Below are positions 1 to 9,889 of a stretch of 64,000 nucleotides of DNA, piece by piece. The stretch spans positions 1,178,001-1,242,000 of the forward strand of contig JBBMOL010000149.1 in NCBI GenBank assembly GCA_037954665.1, in the 5' to 3' direction. The stretch comes from Laguncularia racemosa (taxonomy: Eukaryota > Streptophyta > Magnoliopsida > Myrtales > Combretaceae). Each line of letters begins with the position of its first letter. Position 1 is the stretch's first letter. The notes beneath the pieces were generated by a model, which saw nothing but the letters and a program-made list of their open reading frames with translations, was not told the origin of the DNA and did no database searches. Both the position numbers and the translations under genes were made by a program.

Positions 1-1103
1 TTGATTTGACATGCTTTTCCACTATTAGATCCGGGAACAATCTACCTCACATCTGGTGCTATTACCTCTTTACCCTTCTTAGAGGGTATATTTTCTCTAG
101 TAGTGCTAGGGGTAGTTTTGTCCATTTCTCTCATCGTCTCACCTACCGCCTTTATCCCTCCTGATCGACTGTCAGCTACTATGGGTTTGGTAATAGTATT
201 AGGCCTGCTGCTCGGAGCCCTGAACAAGTTGGACCTCCTTTGCCTCTCCACATTCAAAGCCAATTGAATAGCCTCATCAAGTGTTCTATAGAGTTGCAGC
301 TCAACAACACATGTTATCTCATATTTCAAACCTAAGACGAAGCGTGCTATGGTTTATTCCAAAGGTTTGATTGACCCATATCTAATCATGAGGGTTTCAA
401 ATTCCTACACATAATCATCCACTGTCTTGCCTCCCTGCCTTAAAGTCTACAGTCGCATAAACAGTTCCTGTTTATATTGCTCAGGAATAAATCTTTTTCT
501 CAACACCCTCTTCATATCCCTCCATGTTTGAATCTCAACTTCCCCATCTCTACGCTTGTTGATGATCAAATTCTTCCACCATAGTGCAGCATATCCTATA
601 AACTCGACAACAACCAATTGGACTCTGGTATTTTCACCGATCTCATAGCATTCAAAGAGACCCTCAACCCTGTCCTCCCAGTCCAAATAATCATCAACTG
701 ATCACTTGCCATCATAAGAAAGCATTTGTAGCTTTACATACTCCAGTCCGCAAGGTGGCCTGAAATCCTCATTTTGGTATGGATTAACCCCGAAGTTGTC
801 ATCCCTCTCTTCCTTGTAAAGATGATGATCCCCATCTATCCTTCTATTCAAATTTCCTTCTCCCACTATTCAATCTCTCTGAAGGTTCTATGGAGCTACC
901 CGAGGTGGTGCCTGAAGGTTCACCACTAGTGGTCATGGTAAAGTCATCCTATCATTCCTAGTTGCTAAAGTAGCAACTATGGTAGTAAGATCCTAAAGTT
1001 GTTCTTCCAAAGTCCTCCTAACCACGGTATTATGGCCCTGACCTCCACCAACCTGGCTATTGGCTTCAATGCCAATTCCCCCATTCACACTCTTGTTGGA
1101 CAT
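1..1103 (-). pseudogene. gag: gag remnant, chromovirus-type capsid
   Basis: Gag builds the cytoplasmic particle in which the element is reverse transcribed. The likely start is the ATG at 1103 (MSNKSVNGG...), matching the start of the related gag at 19131. An in-frame TAG near 990 and further stops around 330-446 break the frame. The segment at 447-686 carries the Retrotrans_gag core (DWEDRVEGLFECYEI, then FIGYAALWW and RDMKRVLRKRF). The segment at 42-329 continues with TLDEAIQLALNVERQRR. The 3' end lies outside the window, so a zinc knuckle cannot be judged. The same TAG occurs in the gag of the element at 6593-21479. Confidence 0.8.
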
Positions 1104-2182
1104 GATGTGTTTTGAAGAAGTAGTTCCAAAATTCATAGCATACTCCTTCAACAATAGTATTCCAAACATTTTTAGCAACTACAATGATGTAATAGCTCAC
1201 ATCTTAAAGAGAATATCAAAGGCGCAAGGAGAAATAATTCAGTACTCCAAATAAGTTTAATAAATGAAGTACATATGCAACTACTTTAAGTTGATGGAAC
1301 TAAATTCAACAACAAGTGTTTAAGTAACTAGTTCAATTACTTTCACACTTTAATGATTTGTTTGAAGTTTAATTTCCACCACTCAACCTTCCTTTCCTTT
1401 CCTTGATTTCACACTACAATTAACCATAATGTGCAGCACTTCAACAAAATGCAAGAATACTCAAATCCACTGCCACACTACTACTCTTAGCCTACGGTGC
1501 TACTTCACTCACACCTACTACAATTGTTCTCCAATTCACACAAAAAATAATCTACACCGAAATGCACACAACCTTGACAATTTTTTGCAAACACAACCCT
1601 ACACACACTCTACGATTCACACTCCCAAACATACAAGTTTCACCACTATAAACACTAAAGAAAACCTCCACTCATACACTAAAAAAGCAACAATTTAAAT
1701 TTGAAAATCAAACCACTTCACTAATTTCAACCCTTCCTCAAATGGTAAGAAGTAATTTTCAAATTCAAACAACCATTCATTAACTTCTTCAACTTAATGT
1801 TTGTTTTGAAAATCAAATAATTTTGAAATCTTCCACACAACTCAAATTTGGAAATGCTCAATTACACCCTCCATTTTTTCGAAAACAAACATGTAAGGAT
1901 CACAATTCTTCTTCCTACACAATTGCACTTCCGAATTTATATTCAAAATGCACTAACTCTCCTCTTCCTTCGCGGTGAAGTCCACAACATAGAAGCTTCA
2001 ACAAGTACTCAAAACTCACTCCAACAAGTAGCAAGTTCAACTTCTACTTAAGAAAAATCGCGCCACTCCAAGCAATTACAATAACAATTTCAATTTACTC
2101 TCAATTTCGGAATTGAAGATGTAAGAACATGAACCCTAAATATCCAAAATTCAACATCAAATAACCCTTCTCACAACCTCAA
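1104..2182 (-). other. retrotransposon leader (5' UTR)
   Basis: About 1.1 kb between primer-binding site and gag, with no long open frame. It matches the leaders at 19132-20243 and 54436-55927, for example a run just after the primer site reading GTTGTGAGAAGGG. A long leader is usual in this family. Small open frames on the opposite strand (such as 1429-1698) are chance products of its AC-rich composition. Confidence 0.65.
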
Positions 2183-2386
2183 GCTCTGATACCAAAAGAT
2201 GATGTGCCTAAAACCAAGATTAAGCACATGCAAAACCAATTTGAAAGATAATCAAACAATGTCAATCAAACTAGCTTCCAATCACATAAACAATGGTGTT
2301 AATTCTTAATGTTTATAACCAATTCTTTAAACAAGCATGCGTTCAATCTTAAATCTAAGTATGATATAGCTCTGATAAGAAAAAGA
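2183..2386 (-). promoter_or_regulatory. double primer-binding site with intervening segment
   Basis: Two sites resembling the 3' end of initiator tRNA-Met lie between LTR and leader. The leader-proximal one (2183-2194) reads TGGTATCAGAGC on the minus strand. The LTR-proximal one (2369-2380) is degenerate, TCTTATCAGAGC. The segment between them (about 2200-2368) ends in CACATCA, like an LTR terminus. The same arrangement occurs at 20244-20445, 5445-5580 and 58006-58182. Confidence 0.65.
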
Positions 2387-3132
2387 CGATGTGCCTAAAT
2401 GGGAGTTTAAGCACAAGCAAATGAACCAAATAACAATCTCTAAAGGACAAGGTCAATTTGGTTTAAGGTGGAGCAAATTATTGCGTGAACCCTAATTGCA
2501 ATAGATGATCCGAATGCTATATTTCTTGAAATAAATTACACAATGTTGTATTCCTCAATGAACATCACTAATATTCTTGAAAACCACGTGAAATAACACA
2601 CAAAATCAACAAGAACCACTTCCGAGATCCCCTTTCCCAACAATGTAAACCACGGTTTAAATGAAGCAAATATTGATGATAAATAACAAATGCTAAAAAC
2701 CAATCAAATAAGCAATAATAATTTGATTACAAATGCAATCAAATCTGACTAAGAAAACTTTAATCCAACCCTAGATATGACTCACTAGAGAAGAAAATAA
2801 ACACAACAAATAGAAATTGATATAACTCACAATTTCTCCTTATTGTACTCACCACAATTCCAATTCTTAGGATTGAAATTGATAAGAGGGATTGAACTAA
2901 GGATGAGCCCTAATTCTCTCACGAAAATATCAAGTGTATATTCTGAAAATTCTCCCCTAAAAACCTACTTTAGGCATGTATTTATACTTGCTCCCCATAG
3001 GGTTAGAAAGTCCACAAAATTACAACTATTCTACCTTTAAGGTGGCCGATCCTAAATGAAAATTACAAACAAATGAAAATGTCCCAAAAGAAACTACAAC
3101 ATAAAATGGTCCAAAGAGTATAAAAATAATAT
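2387..3132 (-). repeat. truncated LTR, TGATAGG family
   Basis: Aligns by eye with the complete 1034-base LTR at 6593-7626, including the TATTTATACTTGCT block around 2980 (TATA region on the minus strand) and the AGGGTTAGAAAGT block after it. Similarity stops near 3132, so roughly the first third of the LTR (U3) has been lost. Confidence 0.75.
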
Positions 3133-3340
3133 AATTCTTTAAGAGCCAATGCTTCGAAGTGAAATCAATCGCAGCGGCCTTTGGATGCAAATCTGGTGAT
3201 GTCCTGTAGCCATCAATTAATGTAAGACATTTTGGCATCCCATGGAGAAATAATATTATACCTGTAAGATTATTATTCAAATATTTATTAGCTAAAAAGA
3301 AATAAAGTGAAATATGAGTGATTTGGACCATTATCTAAAT
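3133..3340. other. unassigned 208-base insert
   Basis: Lies between the broken LTR and the Tekay integrase remnant and resembles neither. On the minus strand it contains a polypyrimidine/AG-like edge near 3262 and an open stretch including HGMPKCLTLIDGYRTSP and HPKAAAIDFTSKHWLL. This might be a captured exon of a cellular gene, but I do not recognise the protein. Confidence 0.3.
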
Positions 3341-3344
3341 CGAG

Positions 3345-4550
3345 TTCTGAAAACATCTATGGTGATAGAAAATTTCCCATCAAATATGAAAAGAGAGATA
3401 GCTGAGTATGTAGCCAGATGCCTTACATGCTAACAGATCATAATAGAACATTAGATGCCAATTGGAGAATTATAGCCTCTTCCAATACTAGAGTAGAAAT
3501 GGGAGCATGTGACAATGGACTTTGTTATAGCCCTCCCAAATACCAGGGAGAAGCAGGATGTAGTTTAGTTTATAGTGGACAGATTAACTAAGTCTGCTTA
3601 TTTTATACCTATTAGAGTAGGATATAAGTTGGAGAAACTGGCTTAGATATACGTATAGGAGATAGTCAAACTACTTAGAGTACTAGTGGCAATCACTTCT
3701 GATAGAGACATAAGATTTGTAAGTAGATTCTAAAACAGCCTACATAAAGCATTGGGCACCAAACTATAATTCAGTACAGCATTTGACCCACAGATAGATA
3801 GTCAATTTGAAAGGACTATAAATATTGGAAGATTCACTCAATGCATGTGGATTAGATTTTAGAGGAAACTGGAATGAGCATATACCTCTAATGAAGTTTT
3901 CTTATAATAACAGTTACCAATCAACCATCCATACAGCACCATATGAAGCTCCTTATGGAAGAAGGTGCAAATCTCCACTACACTGGGATGGAGTGGAAGA
4001 AAGACAGATGATGGGATCGGAGTCAATACAAGAAGCATTAAACAAGGTGAAACTAATCAAGCAGAGAATATAGACAACCCTATCTCGACAAAAGAGCTAC
4101 GTAGACAAGAGAAGATGCCCTTTGGAATTTCAAGTGGGAGATAAGGTATTATTAAGGATTTCTCTAACAAAAGGAGTGATCAGATTTAGGTTGAGAGGAA
4201 AGCTATACCCAAGGTATATAGGCCCATTTGAGATCTTGAAGAGAATAGGCACAATGGCTTACAAGTTAGTGCTTCCACCAACTTTGGTTGGAGTACATAA
4301 TGTATTCCATATATCCATGCTAAGGAAGTGTGTACCCAAACCAGATCAAATAGTGGCTTTGGAACCACTAAATGTGCAGCCAAACCTGACGTCTTTGGAA
4401 AAACCAATCAAAATTTTGAACATTAAAGAACGGGTACTAAGATGGAAAACAGTCTCCTATATCAAAGTACAATGGACTAACTAAATAGAAAGGGAAGAAA
4501 TATGGGAACTAGAAGCAGAAATGAAGAAGAAGTGCCCAGAACTCTTCTAG
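3345..4550 (+). pseudogene. pol: Tekay-like integrase core, C-terminal and chromodomain remnant
   Basis: Integrase inserts element cDNA into the chromosome, and in Tekay-type chromoviruses a C-terminal chromodomain is thought to direct it to heterochromatin. Fragments appear in the expected order: KREIAEYVARCLTC (end of the zinc-binding domain), the core with TSDRDIRF, FSYNNSYQSTI, the GDKVLLRISLTKGVIRF block at 4122 and VALEPLNVQPNL. Near 4430-4550 comes a degraded chromodomain (VSYIKVQWTN, WELEAEMKKKCPELF). About a dozen in-frame stops, mostly TAG with some TAA, make it a pseudogene. RT and RNase H are absent. It runs into a purine tract and an LTR at 4590. Confidence 0.8.
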
Positions 4551-4580
4551 AATCAAGTACTTTTAAGGATAAAAGTTTTT

Positions 4581-4589
4581 ATGAGGGGG
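4581..4589 (+). promoter_or_regulatory. polypurine tract before LTR
   Basis: ATGAGGGGG lies directly against the TGATAGG start of the LTR at 4590, as expected of the plus-strand primer of an upstream element. It therefore marks this LTR as the 3' LTR of the pol remnant at 3345-4550. Confidence 0.6.
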
Positions 4590-5561
4590 TGATAGGAATC
4601 AAATTCCGACAGGACCTATCATAAAAGTAAGAGCCAAAGCGTTACAAAATTTGGTGATGAGGGTCCTCTTTAAACAATCAAACCCTGAGAATATTTGTTT
4701 AGTATCTTCTTTTTTATTACATATTTGTTGTTCATTCTAACAGATACACTTGTCGGTTTTTACAGGACAGTGAATAAACTCGCTAAATCTCAATTTGTGG
4801 TTTATTCATGGACCTATATAAATCAAATAAGAACTGGTCCACAAGTGTTCTATTGAAGTGAAGAACTGGCCAATTGATGACTTATTTATACTTGTATTTT
4901 TATTTTTGAAAACCAGCCATTTGATTAGTTTTATTGTAATTTGGTTTTGTTGTTTTTACCCTAATTGAAGAAAATATAAATACTTGCTAAGTAGGGTTTA
5001 GAGAGAGCTTTTTTTAGAAATTTTAAAATTATACACTTTGCCATGAGGAAGGGTCCTTGCTTGCAAAAATTCTCTTATCAATTTCATAAGTGAAATTGTG
5101 GCGAGATTAGCTTGAGGAGATTATGAGAAATATCAATCTTTCTCTAGTTGTTTCAAATTGTATTCTAGTGCATCATATCTAGGTGTAATTTGTATATGCT
5201 ACTTGTTGTTCTTCATGTGAATTAGGGTTCATCAATTTCATATTTGAATCAAGTCAATTTGAGTGGAATTCTAATTCATTTATATTGTTATCCATTGCTT
5301 CTTATACAATTGCATTGTTCATCAACACCATTTAGTATCGTTGCCATTTAGTTCGACATGAATTAAGGATCAAAGGAGTATTATTGATCACGCATTTTGT
5401 TTCGATGTGTATGCAATTGGAATTGTAAAGCACAGCATACTTTTTGGTATTAGAGCACATCATATTTGAGGCACTTGGAATCACACCATATTATGGGTTT
5501 TTCTTTAATTGATTCTTCAATTGCAATTGTGTACTTGTAATTAGATCCCTTGAGCACATCA
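4590..5561 (+). repeat. LTR of E1, TGATAGG family
   Basis: Starts TGATAGGAATC after a polypurine tract. It has a TATA box at 4975-4982 (TATAAATA) and is followed by two primer-site-like motifs. The short-form end is near 5440; the long form ends AGCACATCA at about 5561. It serves both as 3' LTR of the pol remnant on its left and as 5' LTR of the leader on its right, a tandem arrangement best explained by unequal recombination between LTRs. Confidence 0.75.
4975..4982 (+). promoter_or_regulatory. TATA box in LTR
   Basis: TATAAATA followed by ACTTGCT, then AGTAGGGTTTAGAG. The same block is conserved in the LTRs at 7175, 53809 and 49302, marking the U3/R promoter. Confidence 0.5.
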
Positions 5562-5580
5562 AAATTTTTTGTATTAGAGT
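5445..5580 (+). promoter_or_regulatory. two primer-binding-site motifs
   Basis: The first site (5445-5456) reads TGGTATTAGAGC, one mismatch from the initiator-Met primer site TGGTATCAGAGC. The second (5569-5580) reads TTGTATTAGAGT, a degenerate copy 124 bases on, preceded by an LTR-like terminus AGCACATCA. This repeats the layout at 2183-2386 and 20244-20445. Confidence 0.6.
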
Positions 5581-6357
5581 AAAAGGTTTTGAAGAAGGGA
5601 TTTGCATGAATTTCAATTGGGAAATTAGGGTTCTTGAATTTTCATTTCTTAATTGAAGTTATTTGAAGTGGAATTGAAGTAGTTACTTGTAATTGTGCTG
5701 TGATATACCTTATTGTTGCGGAAGTGGAAGTGGAAATTTCAAAATTAATCTTTGTAATCTTCATCTTGCCGTGAGAAGAAAGAGAAGAAAAGGAAGTGCA
5801 TTTTCTTGTGTGTTGTTTTCGAAATTAGAAGTGCATTTTCTTGTGTGTTGTTTTCGAAATTAGAAGTGTAATTTACATTTCTAAATTTACTCTTCTTGCG
5901 TGGAGGATTTAGAAACTATTTGAAATTCAAAACATTCATTAAGTTGAAGAGTTATTATGTATTGTTGATTTTAGTACACTTTGACTATTTTGAATTATTT
6001 CTTACCATTTGTGGAGAAGCTTCATTAAGTGTTGCAATTGTGGTGTTGTTGCTGTGATTGGAAGTGGACTGTGAAGTGTGTGTGTGTGCTACATCGTGAG
6101 TGAAGAGTGAGTGTGTGTACTGAAAGGTTACAACGTGGTGTAGTGTGTTTATATTGTGGTGAAAGGTTGCTACACTGTAGTTGTATATGTGTGTATGTGC
6201 CGTGGGTGTGTAAAGTTTAAGTGGAGTATATTTTGTGTCTTAAAGTGATTTTAGACGTAGAGTAGTGATTGTTGTGGTTGTTGTGAAAGGGTGATTGTGG
6301 GATATACTACACTTGCCTTGAATTGTCTTTATACTTCAACAGATCAATTCAACAGTC
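5581..6357 (+). other. leader of E1 with 35-base tandem duplication
   Basis: No convincing coding frame; similar to the leader at 54436-55927. It contains two adjacent identical copies of a 35-base unit (5793-5827 and 5828-5862) that includes TTTTCTTGTGTGTTG. It is TG-rich between 6050 and 6250. The gag ATG follows at 6358. Confidence 0.6.
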
Positions 6358-6392
6358 ATGTTTAATGTTATTGTAAATGGGGGATTTGTAAA

Positions 6393-6592
6393 TGATGGAT
6401 GATCTGATCGTTCTAACAAGTTAAATCCTATACTCAATCCTAGCTTACGATCAGTTCTTAGGCAAGTGTACCTATCAATTAGTAGTATAGCATTGGAGTA
6501 CAGGTATCGATCCCACGAAGACTTATAAGTACTAGTACTAATGATTATCCTACTATTTAACTTCTCACTATTGATGATCTCAATTATCCTAA
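6393..6592 (-). repeat. solo LTR S, 3' (U5) portion
   Basis: Minus-strand terminal 200 bases of the Athila-like LTR, containing GTGGGATCGATACCTG and ending CATCCATCA at 6393. The host of the insertion resumes at 6392 with the duplication GTAAA. Confidence 0.75.
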
Positions 6593-7626
6593 TGATGTGC
6601 CTAATTCCAAGCTTAAGCACAATAAAAAGAATCAAGGAAAACTCCTCAATTCAAACACATAAAAACCAGTTCACTTGACTAGGTAAATGCGGAAATCCTA
6701 AGGCAATGGAATGAAATCCAAAGAGCTCCAATTGCTATTATCAATCCAAACAAGTAATCTTCATCAAATAATAACAATTATAATTGAAACCCACGTGAAT
6801 CAAATCAAGAAAACAAATGGGTCAAACCGCAAATTCTAATCCCTTCCTTCAACTATCCAATTCACGTCATAATGAAGAGAATGATATCATATATCAACAC
6901 AATCAATCCTATAACAAGCTATTGATTACGAATTGCAAATTAAAAAAAGTCCAAGAACATCCAAATCAACCTAGATATGACGCACTAGTGATGAAATGGA
7001 AAACAATAATAAGGAACCGATATTACTCACAATTTCTCCTTGTTGCACTCGCCACAATTTCAACTTCTTGGGATTGAAATTGATAAGAGAATTTGGAATT
7101 AGGAAAACCCTAAGCCCTCTCACGAAATGTGAAGTGTTTGTTCTGCAAAATAAGCCTCCCAAACCCTCTCTTAAGCAAGTATTTATACTTGCTACTCCTA
7201 GGGTTAGAAAGTGGTCAAAATTACAAGTTTGCCACTTTCAAGGTGGCTAGCCCTAAATGAAAATTACAAGGAAATAAAAGTGTCCCAAAACCAAAATACA
7301 ACCAAAATAGTTCATAAAAGAATAAATATATAAAAGAAATGGTCTTCAAGATGCCAATCTTCTATAGGATCCATCGGCCTAGCTCATCGCCGGTTCAGGT
7401 CGGTCCATGGATAACCCACAAGCTGAGTTTGAGGGAGTTTGTCCATTGCCCTATAAAATATGATAAGTGTGCCTGTTGGAAAACACAATACAAGAATAAT
7501 AGAAAAGAGGTTAATATATAAATAATTTCGAGGTCGATCTGCTCAAAATGGGCCTTCATCGCCAAAATTCAAATTCCTTTAGTTTTTGCCCTAATGATAG
7601 GTCTTGTCGAATTTTGTTTCCTATCA
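6593..7626 (-). repeat. 3' LTR of G
   Basis: On the minus strand it starts TGATAGGAAACAAAATTC at 7626 and ends GGCACATCA at 6593, next to the CCTAA duplication. It therefore ends at the short-form terminus and lacks the extra segment seen after LTR2 of element T. TATA region at 7180-7187. Confidence 0.85.
7175..7192 (-). promoter_or_regulatory. TATA box inside an inverted repeat
   Basis: On the minus strand GCAAGTATAAATACTTGC: eight-base arms GCAAGTAT and ATACTTGC around AA, with TATAAATA at the centre. The same palindrome occurs at 53809-53826 and, with one change, at 49302-49319. Confidence 0.5.
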
Positions 7627-8119
7627 TCTTCTCAAGCCTCAAAACGATTTTTCCTCAAATTTGGTAGATCAAATGCAATGGAGACTTTGTTTTCTCCTAG
7701 TAATCCATCTGAAGAAGTATCTCTGCAGAATCCCAATATCTGAAATACTACAGGTGGTGTTTGTTTTCTCTCCTCCATTTCCAGGATGTATCTTTTCTGC
7801 AACACAAATAATGACCCATTATCCACTGAGGTGTCTCCTATCTCAACCCATTTTACTAATATCTTTTCCTCCTTTTCTAACTCATCTGTATGTCGCTGAT
7901 CTTGATGGTCTTCTAGTGGTTAGCCCAACTGCTCATTGCCCTCTAAGACCTCTGAAGGTGAACACAACTGTCTTTGAACATTCTGGCCCCCTAATGATAA
8001 ACTCATCTGACTCTGATCCTCAGAATACTCCAATGGTTTACTCAACAGCTCGTGAACCACTAGTATCTCTGAAGGAGAACATAACTGACCCTGAACAGTT
8101 TGGTTCCCTGGTAGTCTGC
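7627..8119 (-). pseudogene. polyprotein linker and pol-tail remnant of G
   Basis: Minus-strand remnant between the Athila insertion and the 3' LTR. The open part (7632-7826) reads MDNGSLFVLQKRYILEMEER, then NLRKNRFEA, and ends just before the LTR. NLRKNRF resembles DLRTNPF near the end of the pol of element C, so this looks like a fusion of the protease-RT linker to the extreme pol tail. It matches 56560-56955 in element T. Upstream (8119 to 7830) are degenerate repeats of the kind SSEV..EQLSKPLEDSE. The 172-residue open frame on the opposite strand (7604-8122) is a shadow of this region. Confidence 0.6.
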
Positions 8120-9838
8120 TGATAGAGCCATTTTATACTCAATCTTTATAGTATAAATTGTGTTAAATTATTATTGATTTTATAGAAATCATAAGGAAAT
8201 GGTACTTAATTCTATTATGATGATAAATCAAGTTAAATGGAGTCAAGGGTGCCAATTCAAGTAAATTAGAGAAGTCATCTATAACTTGGTTCAAAGACAA
8301 GGATTTACACCGCCGGAGGGAAGTACATGGGCGTGTAATTTAAGTACACGGCCGTGTACTTGGTTTTGAATCAACAGGAAGATACACGGTTGAAGTACAC
8401 GGCCGTGTATCTGCCTAAGGGGAAGCACGGTTTGAGGCACGGCCATGGTGCAAACCGTGTTACACACTGGACAAGAAGGCGGAAATGTGGACTTTCAACA
8501 GAGAGAGACACGGCTTATGATCTGGCCGTAAGAGAAACTGTGCTTGAAGCCGTGGTGGAAGCTAGACGTGCCAAGGAGAAGAAATTGTGGAACTTTGACA
8601 GAGGAAGACACGGCCTAGGATCTAGCCGTGGTGTAGACCGTGGTACACACTGGACAAGGATGAAGACTTGTTGATTATGCACAAAGGAAGGCACGGTTGG
8701 AAATCTAGCCGTGGTGTAGGCCGTGGTATACACTGGACAAAGATGAAGACTTGTTGATTATGCACAGAGGAAGGCACGGTTGGAAATCTAGCCGTAGTGT
8801 AGGTCGTGCCAGGCGGACGAATATTCACTTCTCGAAATCTACTTAGAAAAGGAAATATATTTTCGTATCTTGCTAGCAAAAGATCATCTGCCATTCCTTT
8901 AACAATATAAATAGAACTAACCCTAGAGGGTTAGAGGTAATCTTTGGGATCTTGAAGAACCTTGGATCATCTTGGAGGCAGAGCAGGCAACCGGGTCCAT
9001 TATGTTTCTACTTTTTATTTTCGTTTTGTTGATGAACATGAGTAGCTAAGCTACTTTTCTAGCCAAAGGGTCATAGATGTTTAATTCTCCACGAATTGTG
9101 AGGTCTAATTGACTTGTATTTATTCTATTCTTTGTTTTTGGATATTCATATATCTTCTGATCGTTTTGTCATTATTATCTTTGTTGATTGGTATGAATTA
9201 GAGCTCTTCTACTCAATTAGCAAGTTAATATATTGTCAACTAGTACATTAAATCCGTAATTATTTGATTGTTTTAGTCTCAGTGACACAATAACATGTTT
9301 GGTTATAAAATAGATGATCGAATTCATGTTATGGAGGTGTATGATCATGTTTAAATAGGTTATCTTATAATCTACCGGCATGAATTGGTGGTCTCTCTAG
9401 TTTTTAATGCTATTGATAGATTAAATCCTAAGCGCTTGTCTAGGGTTGTCTAATCAATAAGAGAAATAATCAAAGAGCTTCTCTTGATTATCGAGGAAGT
9501 ACGGAAAGATAGGTTGTTAGAGCTTATTAATAACCATAACCAGTTTTTCTAGAAATAAGAATAGAAAACATTTGCATCGATGATCAATTCCTAGAATTAA
9601 ACTATCTTGATTCCTTTGGCTAGGCTTTTATCAATATTCGATTTTATTATCTTGTTTCAACATTATTTTATTCACAAACAAACCCCCCCCCCCCCCCATT
9701 TTTCTTTTCCTCTTTATTCTCTTTGAATAGAAATATATTTAACCAATCCCTATGGATTCGACCCTACTTACCACTATATGCAAATCATATAATTGTCTAG
9801 GAGTAGGTTTTTATTTTTGTTGGATTCGACACCCATCA
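8120..9838 (+). repeat. 5' LTR of Athila element A
   Basis: It starts TGATAGAGCC and ends GACACCCATCA, 1719 bases. It holds a cluster of CACGG/CCGTG motifs (8340-8820), a TATA box at 8906-8914 and a run of 15 C at 9683-9697. Open frames inside it, such as 8354-8674, also occur in the second LTR but encode only the motif repeats and are not taken as genes. Confidence 0.95.
8906..8914 (+). promoter_or_regulatory. TATA box of Athila LTR
   Basis: TATAAATAG in a stretch leading to AACCCTAGAGGGTTAGAGG, repeated at 17363-17371 in the second LTR. It is the best candidate for the element's promoter. Confidence 0.55.
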
Positions 9839-9843
9839 AATTT

Positions 9844-9861
9844 TGGCACCGTTGCCGGGGA
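9844..9861 (+). promoter_or_regulatory. primer-binding site, tRNA-Asp type
   Basis: TGGCACCGTTGCCGGGGA starts five bases after the LTR terminus. It differs by one base from the usual Athila/Tat primer site complementary to the 3' end of tRNA-Asp, TGGCGCCGTTGCCGGGGA. This site primes minus-strand DNA synthesis. Confidence 0.9.
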
Positions 9862-9889
9862 TTGGTATCAAATTTATTTCTATTCTTGT

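Larger units (their letters stand above)
1..3132 (-). mobile_element. 5' half of a TGATAGG-family gypsy element
   Basis: Read on the minus strand this runs from a truncated LTR (2387-3132) through two primer-binding sites, a long leader and the start of gag, and leaves the window at position 1. The order LTR, primer site, leader, gag is that of the 5' end of a Ty3/gypsy element. Leader and gag are close to those of the element at 6593-21479, so both belong to one family. The 5' (U3) end of the LTR is missing; similarity stops near 3132. Confidence 0.8.

Noticed and set aside
7604..8122. A 172-residue plus-strand open frame
   Set aside because: It is antisense to the linker/tail remnant of element G, which has homologues in T and E1 in the minus-strand reading.
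8354..8674. A 106-residue open frame in the Athila LTR, repeated at 16799-17131
   Set aside because: It lies upstream of and across the CACGG motif cluster before the LTR TATA box; conservation follows from the two LTRs being copies of each other, and the sequence is only the motif repeats.
9752..9889. Upstream ATG as gag start for Athila
   Set aside because: It lies within the LTR and before the primer site; the ATG at 9890 after the primer site is the sensible start.
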